From the NCBI RefSeq assembly GCF_014205685.1, contig NZ_JACIIU010000001.1:496001-560000 (forward strand): a stretch of DNA of 64,000 bases. Direction: 5' to 3'. Below, piece by piece: positions 17,734-25,706 of the stretch. The notes under the pieces are model-generated. The model worked only from the letters and a program-made list of their open reading frames with translations. It searched no databases and was not told where the DNA came from. A program made the translations under genes and the position numbers. Origin of the DNA: Paenochrobactrum gallinarii. GTDB taxonomy: Bacteria; Pseudomonadota; Alphaproteobacteria; Rhizobiales; Rhizobiaceae. Each line of letters begins with the position of its first letter. Positions within the stretch are counted from its first letter, which is position 1.

Positions 17734-18912
17734 ATGAACATTCAAAAACGTTTGGTCGTCCAGTTCACAGGCTATGAAGGCCTCCATGCAAAAGCCATTC
17801 GCGGGCGCCATATTCAGGCTGTGAATGACTTCGATAAACTTTGGCAAGTCAAATCAACCATTGGCCCGATTAGTCGTGCAAGTGATTTTACCTCTGCCAT
17901 GCATGTGACTTGCAAGGCGAAGAACTGGCAGACGGAAACTGAATTTTGCCAATTCAGTTCAGCCGAAATTTACGATCATTATGCAGAGCGCAATACCCTC
18001 ACCCGCATTGTCACCGGCTTTCGTGCTTTTGCCAATATTGTGCTGACCGGCACACTCTATCGCTATGCCTGTAATAGCTGGCGCTTTGTGCTGTTTTTCC
18101 TGTGGCCGTTTTTACTCTCTGCTGCTCTCATTGCCATCACCGGCCTGATTGCTGCCGCACCATTGATTACCGGATTTTCAAGTTTACATCTTTTATGGTC
18201 GGTGCCGCTGAGCCTGATAATCGCAAGCGTTCTCATTCGCCACCCTGGCGAAAAGGTTTTCTTTTCTTATTTGCTGGATGATTGGGCTGCTGCCTATGAC
18301 CGCATCAAATCCAAGAGCCCGCTAATGCAAGCGCAGCGCAAAGATTTTGCTGATACACTGACCAGCAAGCTTGATCAAACTGACGCGCAGGAAGTGATTA
18401 TCTTTGCGCACAGCCTTGGCTCTGTGCAAGCCATAGAAGCACTGGCAGATGTTTGGCGTGAGCGCCCTGACTTATTACGTAAAACACCCGTATCGCTGCT
18501 GATAACCGGCTCCTGCCTGCTAATGATCGCTCTTCATCCGCGTGCAAAAAAATTGCGCGAAGATGTTCGCCTCATCATGGAAGAAAGTCCGGTTATATGG
18601 ACTGAAATTCAGGTACTGACCGATATTATTCATTTTTACGGATCAAATCCGGCGAAAGCACTTAAAATCAATCCGCGCCAAAAAACGCTTATTCACAAGA
18701 TGCGGTTTAAACATATGCATAGCGAAAAACGCTATCAGCGCGCGAAGGGTAATTTCTTTCGCATGCACCTGCTCTACTTAAAAGGCGCGCAGATCAAAAA
18801 CTTCTATGATCCGGGCATGATGCTGCACGGGCCATTCTCATTGCAATATCTGGTCTCAGAACAGTGGGGGCAACCTGCCCCCATCGAACTTATTGCAGCA
18901 AGTGAGGCTTAA
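17734..18912 (+). CDS. Membrane protein with alpha/beta-hydrolase-like motif
   Basis: A 392-residue protein not assigned to a named family. The N-terminal 100 residues are soluble and begin VVQFTGYEGL, as in the first beta strand of an alpha/beta hydrolase; two or three transmembrane helices follow (about residues 108-170), and after them EVIIFAHSLGSVQAIEAL (about 225-242) contains AHSLG, matching the lipase-type GxSxG elbow with Ala for the first Gly. A predicted nucleophile serine in a fold interrupted by membrane helices is unusual. The last 100 residues are rich in Lys, Arg and His. A membrane-bound lipase or esterase is a reasonable but unproved guess. Confidence 0.7.
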   Translation: MNIQKRLVVQFTGYEGLHAKAIRGRHIQAVNDFDKLWQVKSTIGPISRASDFTSAMHVTCKAKNWQTETEFCQFSSAEIYDHYAERNTLTRIVTGFRAFANIVLTGTLYRYACNSWRFVLFFLWPFLLSAALIAITGLIAAAPLITGFSSLHLLWSVPLSLIIASVLIRHPGEKVFFSYLLDDWAAAYDRIKSKSPLMQAQRKDFADTLTSKLDQTDAQEVIIFAHSLGSVQAIEALADVWRERPDLLRKTPVSLLITGSCLLMIALHPRAKKLREDVRLIMEESPVIWTEIQVLTDIIHFYGSNPAKALKINPRQKTLIHKMRFKHMHSEKRYQRAKGNFFRMHLLYLKGAQIKNFYDPGMMLHGPFSLQYLVSEQWGQPAPIELIAASEA

Positions 18913-18924
18913 TCCTCAGCCTCA

Positions 18925-19398
18925 TCAATCCTCAGGAGGTGTGACAACCGCAATGGTCAGCCATGTGGCGGTGAGCGCCGGTTTAATCGAGCCTTCCACT
19001 TCCAAAGTCACTTCATAGTGATTAACCACGCGACCGGACGGGCGAATATCAGCATCAGCCAGTTTGAAACGAGCACGCACCCGCGCGCCGGATTTAACCG
19101 GTGTCATGAAGCGCACTTTATCAAAACCGTAATTGATACCCATGGTAGCGCCTTCGATCATCGGCAGCGCTTCATAAGCGAGGGTCGAAAGAAGCGACAA
19201 GGTCAAAAAGCCATGGGCAATTGTACCGCCAAACGGGGTTTCTGCTGCCTTAACCGGATCGACATGGATAAACTGGTGATCATCAGTTGCATCGGCAAAC
19301 TGGTTGATCATTTCCTGCGTCACGACGCGCCATTCGGAACAACCAATTTCAGTACCGATAGCCTCACGTACCTGATCCAGCGTAATTGCGTCTTTCAT
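18925..19398 (-). CDS. MaoC-family dehydratase (NodN-like)
   Basis: A 157-residue single hot-dog domain protein. FADATDDHQFIHVDPVKA (about 29-46) is the hydratase-2 motif carrying the catalytic Asp/His, and TPFGGTIAHGFLTLSLLS follows. The family contains (R)-specific enoyl-CoA hydratases and the rhizobial NodN. It likely hydrates a trans-2-enoyl-CoA, but the physiological substrate is not shown by context: the divergent neighbour is a Rossmann oxidoreductase 114 bases away and the gene ends 12 bases from the convergent hydrolase-like gene. Confidence 0.9.
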   Translation of the reverse strand: MKDAITLDQVREAIGTEIGCSEWRVVTQEMINQFADATDDHQFIHVDPVKAAETPFGGTIAHGFLTLSLLSTLAYEALPMIEGATMGINYGFDKVRFMTPVKSGARVRARFKLADADIRPSGRVVNHYEVTLEVEGSIKPALTATWLTIAVVTPPED

Positions 19399-19512
19399 AG
19401 AACTATCTATCCAACTTAACTGATGATGAATCGACTTTTAATCATTTGCCGATTATTGAACACTAGACTTAATCAGCAAGACAACCACAATCAATCCATG
19501 TGGAGGATATAA

Positions 19513-20829
19513 ATGGCAACCAATGTGGAACTGATCGGCCTTGCACGCGATATGCAGGCACGCGCCGACACCGGTAGACCTGTTCGCATCGGCCTGATCG
19601 GCTGCGGCGAAATGGGCACCGACATTGTCACTGCTGTTGCCCGTATGCCCGGCCTGAAAGTGGGTGCAATTTCCACTCTGACACTCTCCAACGCCTTGCG
19701 CGCTGTTGACATCGCCTATCAGGAACCCGGCCATGCCCGCGAGGTCACCACACTTGATGATCTTAATGCGACAATGGAAGCAGGTAAAATTGCTGTTACC
19801 GGTAATGTCGATCATATTCTTAATAGCGGTCTGATTGATGTGATTGTCGATGCAACCGGCATTCCGGCAGTGGGGGCGGAAATCGGCCTGCGCGCGATGG
19901 AGCACGGCAAGCATCTGGTGATGATGAATGTTGAAGCAGATGTTACCATCGGCGCGTATCTGAAAACGCAAGCCGAGCGCCTCGGTGTTACTTATTCGCT
20001 TGGCGCAGGCGACGAACCATCTTCCTGCATGGAGCTGATCGAGTTTGTATCCGCTATGGGTTATCCGATTGTTTCAGCCGGTAAAGGCAAAAATAATCCG
20101 CTCAATATTGATGCCATACCTGATGATTACATGGAAGAAGCTACACGTCGTAACATGAATGTGCGCTTGCTGGTGGAGTTTGTCGACGGCTCCAAAACCA
20201 TGGTGGAAATGGCAGCCATTGCCAATGCCACCGGCCTTGTGCCGGATAAAGCCGGTATGCACGGCCCTGCCGCATCCGTTGACGAGCTGGCAAGCGTGCT
20301 CATTCCAGAAAAAGACGGCGGCGTTCTTTCACGCAAAGGCGTGGTGGATTTCAGCATCGGCAAAGGTGTTGCTCCGGGCGTGTTTGTTGTGGCCGAGATG
20401 TCGCATCCGCGCATCATCGAACGCATGGAAGACCTGAAGCTTGGCAAAGGCCCTTACTTTACCTTCCATCGCCCTTACCACCTCACCTCGCTGGAAGTGC
20501 CGCTTACCTGTGCCCGTGTCGCGCTTTATGGCAAAGCAGATATGGTGCCGCTTTCCAAACCAGTCGCAGAAGTCTGTGCTTTGGCTAAAAAAGATATGCA
20601 GGCTGGCGAAAAACTCGATGCAATCGGCGAATATTGCTACCGTTCATGGATTATGACGGCGCAAGAAGCCCGCTCCGTCAAAGCTATCCCGTGCGGCATG
20701 CTGACCGGCGCCAAGGTTATCAAGCCGATTAAAAAGGGTGAGCTGATCACCTATGACAATGTGGAAATTCCGGCTGGTTCAAAACTGGCAGAATTGCGCG
20801 CGCTTCAGGACAAAATGATTTACGGCTAA
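19513..20829 (+). CDS. Rossmann oxidoreductase with C-terminal SAF domain
   Basis: A 438-residue protein with an N-terminal NAD(P)-binding Rossmann fold (IGLIGCGEMGTDIVTAVARM, about residues 26-45), a central homoserine-dehydrogenase-like catalytic region (GAGDEPSSCMELIEF, GKGKNNPLN) and a C-terminal SAF-type segment (AIPCGMLTGAKVIKPIKKGE to the end). Proteins with this layout occur as sugar-acid or branched-sugar dehydrogenases/oxidoisomerases in Rhizobiales and are often annotated simply as SAF-domain oxidoreductases. Substrate unknown. TGGAGGATATAA gives a good ribosome binding site, and the gene ends at a bidirectional terminator, so it seems to be transcribed alone. Confidence 0.85.
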   Translation: MATNVELIGLARDMQARADTGRPVRIGLIGCGEMGTDIVTAVARMPGLKVGAISTLTLSNALRAVDIAYQEPGHAREVTTLDDLNATMEAGKIAVTGNVDHILNSGLIDVIVDATGIPAVGAEIGLRAMEHGKHLVMMNVEADVTIGAYLKTQAERLGVTYSLGAGDEPSSCMELIEFVSAMGYPIVSAGKGKNNPLNIDAIPDDYMEEATRRNMNVRLLVEFVDGSKTMVEMAAIANATGLVPDKAGMHGPAASVDELASVLIPEKDGGVLSRKGVVDFSIGKGVAPGVFVVAEMSHPRIIERMEDLKLGKGPYFTFHRPYHLTSLEVPLTCARVALYGKADMVPLSKPVAEVCALAKKDMQAGEKLDAIGEYCYRSWIMTAQEARSVKAIPCGMLTGAKVIKPIKKGELITYDNVEIPAGSKLAELRALQDKMIYG

Positions 20830-20850
20830 GCCTGCCATCAATAGGATATA

Positions 20851-20890
20851 AATAAGGGGCGGTTTCTGATGAAACCGCCCCTTATTTTAT
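20851..20890. terminator. Strong bidirectional terminator
   Basis: A 16-base perfect stem, AATAAGGGGCGGTTTC with GAAACCGCCCCTTATT, and a TGAT loop lie between the convergent SAF-oxidoreductase and pntB genes. Confidence 0.95.
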
Positions 20891-20907
20891 TTAATCAATA
20901 TCAAAGC

Positions 20908-22308
20908 TTAATGATCGAGCGCCTTGACGATGTTTTCAACCATCTTCTTCGCATCAGCAAAAAGCATCATGGTATTGTCGCGGAAGAACAATTCGTTTTC
21001 CACGCCGGCATAACCGGAACCCATGCCGCGCTTGATGAACAGAACCGTACCGGCCTTATCAACATCCAGAATAGGCATGCCGAAGATCGGGGATTTAGGG
21101 TCTGTTTTCGCCGAAGGGTTGGTCACGTCATTCGCACCAATAACGAAGGCAACATCAGCAGTGGCGAACTCAGAATTGATGTCTTCCAGCTCAAACACTT
21201 CATCATAAGGCACATTGGCCTCCGCCAGAAGCACGTTCATGTGACCAGGCATACGACCCGCAACCGGATGAATTGCATATTTAACTTCAACGCCTTCAGC
21301 CTTGAGCTTATCTGCCATTTCACGCAGCGCATGCTGTGCCTGTGCAACCGCCATACCATAACCTGGTACGATGATAACCTTGGCTGCATTTTTCATGATG
21401 AAAGCCGCATCATCTGCCGAGCCCTGCTTGACCGGACGCTGCTCAACCGCACCACCGACAGCCGCAGATGTATCAGCACCAAAGCCACCAAGGATTACGG
21501 AAATGAACGAACGGTTCATACCTTTACACATGATATAGCTGAGGATCGCACCCGACGAGCCCACTAAAGCACCGGTAATAATCAACGCCAGATTGCCCAA
21601 TGTGAAGCCGATACCAGCCGCAGCCCAGCCCGAATAGGAGTTGAGCATCGACACAACCACCGGCATGTCCGCGCCACCGATCGGGATAATGATCAGCACG
21701 CCGAACAGCAGTGAAAGCGCAACAATCAGCCAGAACACAGTGTGGCTTTCAGTCATCACCAGCATCACCACCAGCACAACAATGGCAATCGCCAGCGCTG
21801 CATTGATGAAATGACGACCAGGCAGCGTGATTGGCTGGCCGGACATACGTCCGTCAAGCTTCAAAAACGCAATAACCGAACCGGTGAAGGTGATCGCACC
21901 AATGGCAACACCGATAGAAATTTCCACCAGTGCCTGTCCGTGGATAGAACCCAGCTCACCAATACCAAAGGAATGTGGTGAATAAACCGCTGCCGCTGCC
22001 ACCAGCACTGCTGCCATACCGATCAGCGAGTGAAAAGCTGCAACGAGCTGTGGCATCGCTGTCATGGCGATACGACGTGCAATGACCGCACCAATACCAC
22101 CACCGATGGCAATACCGGCAACAATCAGCATCAGGCCGCTAACGCTTGGACGTGCCAGCGCCAGAGTGGTCAGGATGGAAATTGCCATACCGACCATACC
22201 ATACATATTGCCCTGACGGCTGGTGGTCGGATGTGACAGACCGCGCAATGCCATAATAAACAGCACGCCGGAAACCAGATATAGAAAGGCCGCTAAATTA
22301 ACACTCAT
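20908..22308 (-). CDS. pntB: NAD(P) transhydrogenase subunit beta
   Basis: A 466-residue inner-membrane protein: the N-terminal part has about nine transmembrane helices forming the proton channel (domain II) and the C-terminal 180 residues are the cytosolic NADP(H)-binding domain III (VIIVPGYGMAVAQAQHALREM, then YAIHPVAGRMPGHMNVLLAEA). It couples proton re-entry to hydride transfer from NADH to NADP+, supplying NADPH. It is the last gene of the pntA1-pntA2-pntB operon, 11 bases after pntA2. Confidence 0.97.
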   Translation of the reverse strand: MSVNLAAFLYLVSGVLFIMALRGLSHPTTSRQGNMYGMVGMAISILTTLALARPSVSGLMLIVAGIAIGGGIGAVIARRIAMTAMPQLVAAFHSLIGMAAVLVAAAAVYSPHSFGIGELGSIHGQALVEISIGVAIGAITFTGSVIAFLKLDGRMSGQPITLPGRHFINAALAIAIVVLVVMLVMTESHTVFWLIVALSLLFGVLIIIPIGGADMPVVVSMLNSYSGWAAAGIGFTLGNLALIITGALVGSSGAILSYIMCKGMNRSFISVILGGFGADTSAAVGGAVEQRPVKQGSADDAAFIMKNAAKVIIVPGYGMAVAQAQHALREMADKLKAEGVEVKYAIHPVAGRMPGHMNVLLAEANVPYDEVFELEDINSEFATADVAFVIGANDVTNPSAKTDPKSPIFGMPILDVDKAGTVLFIKRGMGSGYAGVENELFFRDNTMMLFADAKKMVENIVKALDH

Positions 22309-22319
22309 TGTTCAGCCTC

Positions 22320-22739
22320 TCACTTATCTTTTTTCTTATACATGGCAAGCATGCGCTGGGTGACCAGAAAGCCGCCAAAAATATTTACACTGGCAAGGAT
22401 AAGGGCAACAAAGCCAAATCCGGTTGCCCAACCGCTCAACGAGAGGCCAACGGCCAGCAAAGCGCCAACAACGATAACAGAAGAAATCGCGTTGGTAACC
22501 GCCATCAAAGGCGTATGAAGTGCCGGCGTTACCGACCAGACCACATAATAACCGACGAAGATCGACAGAACAAAAATCGCTAAGCGGAAGACGAACGGAT
22601 CAACCACGCCGCCTGAAGCCTGATGCACAACTGCTGCGGCAGCATCGCCCAGACCGGTCGTACCTTCAGCGGCCTGACGCACTGCTTCCATCGCATCGCT
22701 CAAGCCATTCAGAGCTTTTTCAAGTGCAGAATTTTCCAT
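22320..22739 (-). CDS. pntA2: NAD(P) transhydrogenase subunit alpha, part 2
   Basis: A 139-residue protein with three to four transmembrane helices in its C-terminal two thirds; it is the membrane part of the alpha subunit that is fused to domain I in E. coli but separate in alphaproteobacteria. The N-terminal 60 residues form a Gly/Ala-rich soluble segment. Its ATG shares one base with the stop of pntA1 (TAATG), so translation is coupled. Confidence 0.93.
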   Translation of the reverse strand: MENSALEKALNGLSDAMEAVRQAAEGTTGLGDAAAAVVHQASGGVVDPFVFRLAIFVLSIFVGYYVVWSVTPALHTPLMAVTNAISSVIVVGALLAVGLSLSGWATGFGFVALILASVNIFGGFLVTQRMLAMYKKKDK

Positions 22740-24115
22740 TATGCTTCTCCTCCGCCTTTCGTTGTTTTAGGCGCAGTTTTACGCTTTTGCGGCGCTGGCT
22801 TTACAACAGCCTCTGTTGTTTTTGCCGTTGCAGCTTTTGCTTTTGCCGGAGCTTTGGCCTGAACTTTGGCCTGAACTTTGGCAGCTGCCTTTGGCTTAGC
22901 CGCAGTGTCTTTAACTGCTGCTGGTGCTTTCACAGCTGCTTTTGCGTCAGCAGGCTTTTCTGCCATTGCTGCCGCCTGAACCGGAACATTTTCAAACGCC
23001 GGATGAACAATCTTGCCTTCATGGGTCAACAAAGTTGCCTTGACCAGTTCATCTTCCGGATCAATCGCAAAGGCTTTGCTGTCTTTGTTCACCAATGTTT
23101 CAAGGAAGGCATAAAGGTTGCGTGCATAAAGCTGCGAAGCTGTTGCCGCAATACGGCCTGCCACATTGTGGTGACCAACGATTTTAACACCGTTTGCTTC
23201 CACAACTTCACCAGCCTTGGCACCTTCAACATTGCCACCGCGCTCAACGGCCAGATCCACCAGAACCGAACCCGGACGCATGCTGGCAACCATCTGTGCT
23301 GAAACCAGCTTTGGTGCCGGACGACCCGGAATAAGCGCAGTCGTGATCACAATGTCCTGCTTGGCAATATGATCTGCCACCAAAGCTGCCTGTTTAGCCT
23401 GATAGTCTTTCGACATTTCTTTGGCGTAACCACCAGCTGTTTCAGCAGCTTTAAACTCTTCGTCTTCAACCGCAATAAACTTGGCACCAAGAGATGCCAC
23501 CTGCTCTTTGGCCGCAGGGCGCACGTCAGTTGCAGTCACAACCGCACCCAGACGACGCGCGGTTGCAATAGCCTGCAAGCCTGCAACGCCGGCCCCCATG
23601 ACAAACACACGTGCAGCAGGAACCGTACCGGCAGCTGTCATCATCATCGGCAGAGCGCGGTCATATTCAGCCGCTGCATCAATCACTGCCTGATAACCGG
23701 CAAGGTTTGCCTGTGAGGACAAAACGTCCATCACCTGCGCGCGGGTAATGCGCGGCATAAATTCCATAGTGAAAGCAGAGATACCGGCCTGTGCCAGTGC
23801 TGCCACTTCTGCCTCTGCCCCATATGGATCAAGCATGGCAAAAAGCGCGGCACCGCGTTTATAGGTTTTTAGCTCGCTCGCAGAAGGACGACGCAGTTTT
23901 AAAATAATATCTGCTTTTGCTGCGTCAGCAGCAGAAACGATACGTGCACCCGCGCCTTCGTATTCTTTATCGGTAATGCGGGATTTTTCCCCCGCTCCCT
24001 TCTCGACGATAATATCAAATCCGAGGGCGGCGAATTTTTTCACCGTCTCTGCTGAAGCCGCTACGCGACTTTCAGACGAATCTGATTCTTTGGCTATAAA
24101 TAGTGTTTGGGCCAA
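22739..24115 (-). CDS. pntA1: NAD(P) transhydrogenase subunit alpha, part 1
   Basis: The NAD(H)-binding domain I subunit, 458 residues. The dinucleotide fold is [20 protein letters not shown] (about 170-189), and [20 protein letters not shown] is the family signature. The core ends near residue 375; an additional tail of about 75 residues is almost only Ala, Lys, Pro, Val and Thr ([20 protein letters not shown]), resembling histone H1 or a flexible tether. Many alphaproteobacterial PntA1 proteins end without so long a tail. First gene of the operon; 267 bases separate it from the upstream oxidase subunit gene and should contain the promoter. Confidence 0.95.
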   Translation of the reverse strand: MAQTLFIAKESDSSESRVAASAETVKKFAALGFDIIVEKGAGEKSRITDKEYEGAGARIVSAADAAKADIILKLRRPSASELKTYKRGAALFAMLDPYGAEAEVAALAQAGISAFTMEFMPRITRAQVMDVLSSQANLAGYQAVIDAAAEYDRALPMMMTAAGTVPAARVFVMGAGVAGLQAIATARRLGAVVTATDVRPAAKEQVASLGAKFIAVEDEEFKAAETAGGYAKEMSKDYQAKQAALVADHIAKQDIVITTALIPGRPAPKLVSAQMVASMRPGSVLVDLAVERGGNVEGAKAGEVVEANGVKIVGHHNVAGRIAATASQLYARNLYAFLETLVNKDSKAFAIDPEDELVKATLLTHEGKIVHPAFENVPVQAAAMAEKPADAKAAVKAPAAVKDTAAKPKAAAKVQAKVQAKAPAKAKAATAKTTEAVVKPAPQKRKTAPKTTKGGGEA

Positions 24116-24382
24116 GCTTATCTCCCTCTTATCAAGGCCTGAACACTACAAAGCAGCCTTCAGACCTCACACATCTTCTACAAACAATACCAATTCAAAA
24201 AACCAGCCATCACTTGATCAGCTGCTTAATGATAAGCAACTGATTGGAAGCCCAGAACTGGAGCGGAGTAACAGCATATTTTTCGTCAATAAGACATCGC
24301 TCACGCTGATAGAGAGCGCTAAATCATTGATTTAAAATATTTTTGCCACTCTTCCAAGTGGAAAAACTAAACTCTGATTAAT

Positions 24383-24604
24383 TCAAAGAATAAACCAGGC
24401 AGCAATCATCACTAAAAAGAAAACAACTGCGCCGGAGATGAAACCGCCGACAAAAAAGCCGAATGCCATCGCAATCAGCAAAGAAACCAAAGTGATTGTG
24501 CCCCATTTTACCAAGCTGACAAAACCGTTATAGGTCTGCTCATGCTCCGGATAATCCATAGAAGCGCCAAGTTCCAATGCGGTATTATTTGCTGTATTTG
24601 CCAT
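24383..24604 (-). CDS. aa3-type cytochrome c oxidase subunit IV
   Basis: A 73-residue protein with a soluble N-terminus (MDYPEHEQTYNGFVSLVKW) and two closely spaced hydrophobic helices to the end, matching the short bacterial aa3-type oxidase subunit IV family of alphaproteobacteria. ATG at 24604 is preferred to an upstream in-frame GTG at 24616, since GGGTGA would then serve as ribosome binding site. It commonly lies next to pntA in Rhizobiales. It is 267 bases from pntA1 and probably has its own promoter. Confidence 0.85.
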   Translation of the reverse strand: MANTANNTALELGASMDYPEHEQTYNGFVSLVKWGTITLVSLLIAMAFGFFVGGFISGAVVFFLVMIAAWFIL

Positions 24605-24817
24605 TTTTTTGTTCACCCATTCTGATCGTTGGTAATTTTCATATCGAAAATACTACAAAAGTTCAATCTGCCGACCAGAATTCTAGAGCTTTCAGATCAT
24701 AAAAAGTGCAAAAATATTTTACTGCCGCAATTTTACCATGATGTTTGCGGCCAAATCACGCCGCAAATTTGATCATGTGCGGACAATTTATATTTATTTA
24801 ATAGAAGCAGGCTTCCA

Positions 24818-25558
24818 TTACACCGCTTCAAAAACATATTTCGCTGTTGGCAAAATCGTCAGTGGCACAGGCCCAGCCATTGGATCAGCAAACATTGCCC
24901 TCCGCTCATGCGGCTGTGAATTAAAAAACGGAAATCGCTCCATCACATTGTCTCGGATTGCTTTAATCGGCGCACCGCTCAAGCCTACCAAAATACCATA
25001 ACCCTGATGCGAACGTGGCTCTGCCAAAATAACCGACTTAAAAATCCGGCGATAAAAAGCCATATGTTCCGGCTTCACCGCCGACAAACATTGATCGGCT
25101 TCAAAAAACTCCGATGCCATCGTGGCAATGCGTAAAGTCATATAGGGAATAGCCGGATATTCACTTAAAACGGAAGGCTCGGCGGCAAAACGTGTTGGAT
25201 CAACAAAGCTTTCGCCCCTGTCCAGCATCGGGTCAAGAATATCAGGAAAAAGCGCGTAGCTCGTGCCTTTGCGATGTTCAGGTGTAATATGATGCACGCG
25301 CAGCGTGCTGACCAGCTGCCCGTCAATATAAACCCCATAGACATAAGCATGGCTGTCAAGATCAATATCATCAATGATGGAAGGCACACTACCGGCATCC
25401 ATGACATTGCGCGTCATGTAAGAACGATAACGCAAGCGGCCAATCTCTTCCAGATCTTCACCACTGATCACCCGGCGATATTCGACCCGATCCAAAAACT
25501 GTAACAGCTGTCTGGCAAAATTAGAAACAGGTGGCTGTGCCACCGTTGTGTCCGTCAT
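24818..25558 (-). CDS. FeeM/AHL-synthase-like N-acyltransferase
   Basis: A 246-residue GNAT-fold protein resembling N-acyl amino acid synthases (FeeM) and LuxI-type acyl-homoserine lactone synthases. The pattern EEIGRLRYRSY (about 41-51) parallels the conserved Arg of LuxI, DDIDLDSHAYVYGVYIDGQL (about 64-83) parallels its acidic patch, and STLRVHHI followed by FVDPTRFA matches the later conserved strand and loop. It would transfer an acyl group from acyl-ACP to an amine such as an amino acid or homoserine lactone. No LuxR-type gene is in the window, so orphan signal or lipid synthesis is possible; product unknown. Confidence 0.75.
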   Translation of the reverse strand: MTDTTVAQPPVSNFARQLLQFLDRVEYRRVISGEDLEEIGRLRYRSYMTRNVMDAGSVPSIIDDIDLDSHAYVYGVYIDGQLVSTLRVHHITPEHRKGTSYALFPDILDPMLDRGESFVDPTRFAAEPSVLSEYPAIPYMTLRIATMASEFFEADQCLSAVKPEHMAFYRRIFKSVILAEPRSHQGYGILVGLSGAPIKAIRDNVMERFPFFNSQPHERRAMFADPMAGPVPLTILPTAKYVFEAV

Positions 25559-25706
25559 TCAAAGAGCCCCGCCACCCAAGACATTGAATCAATCGCGGAG
25601 CTTTGGAAAAGCACGCCCCCCGATTTTCAAACTTTATTACAACTCAAGTGAATCATCGCAGCGGAACTGTCAATAACAAATATAATATTCGGTGTTTTGC
25701 ACGAAT

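Noticed and set aside
22520-23302. 260-codon plus-strand frame rich in Cys, Phe and Arg
   Set aside because: It is the antisense of the Ala/Lys-rich pntA1 tail; codon bias of that tail keeps the opposite strand open.
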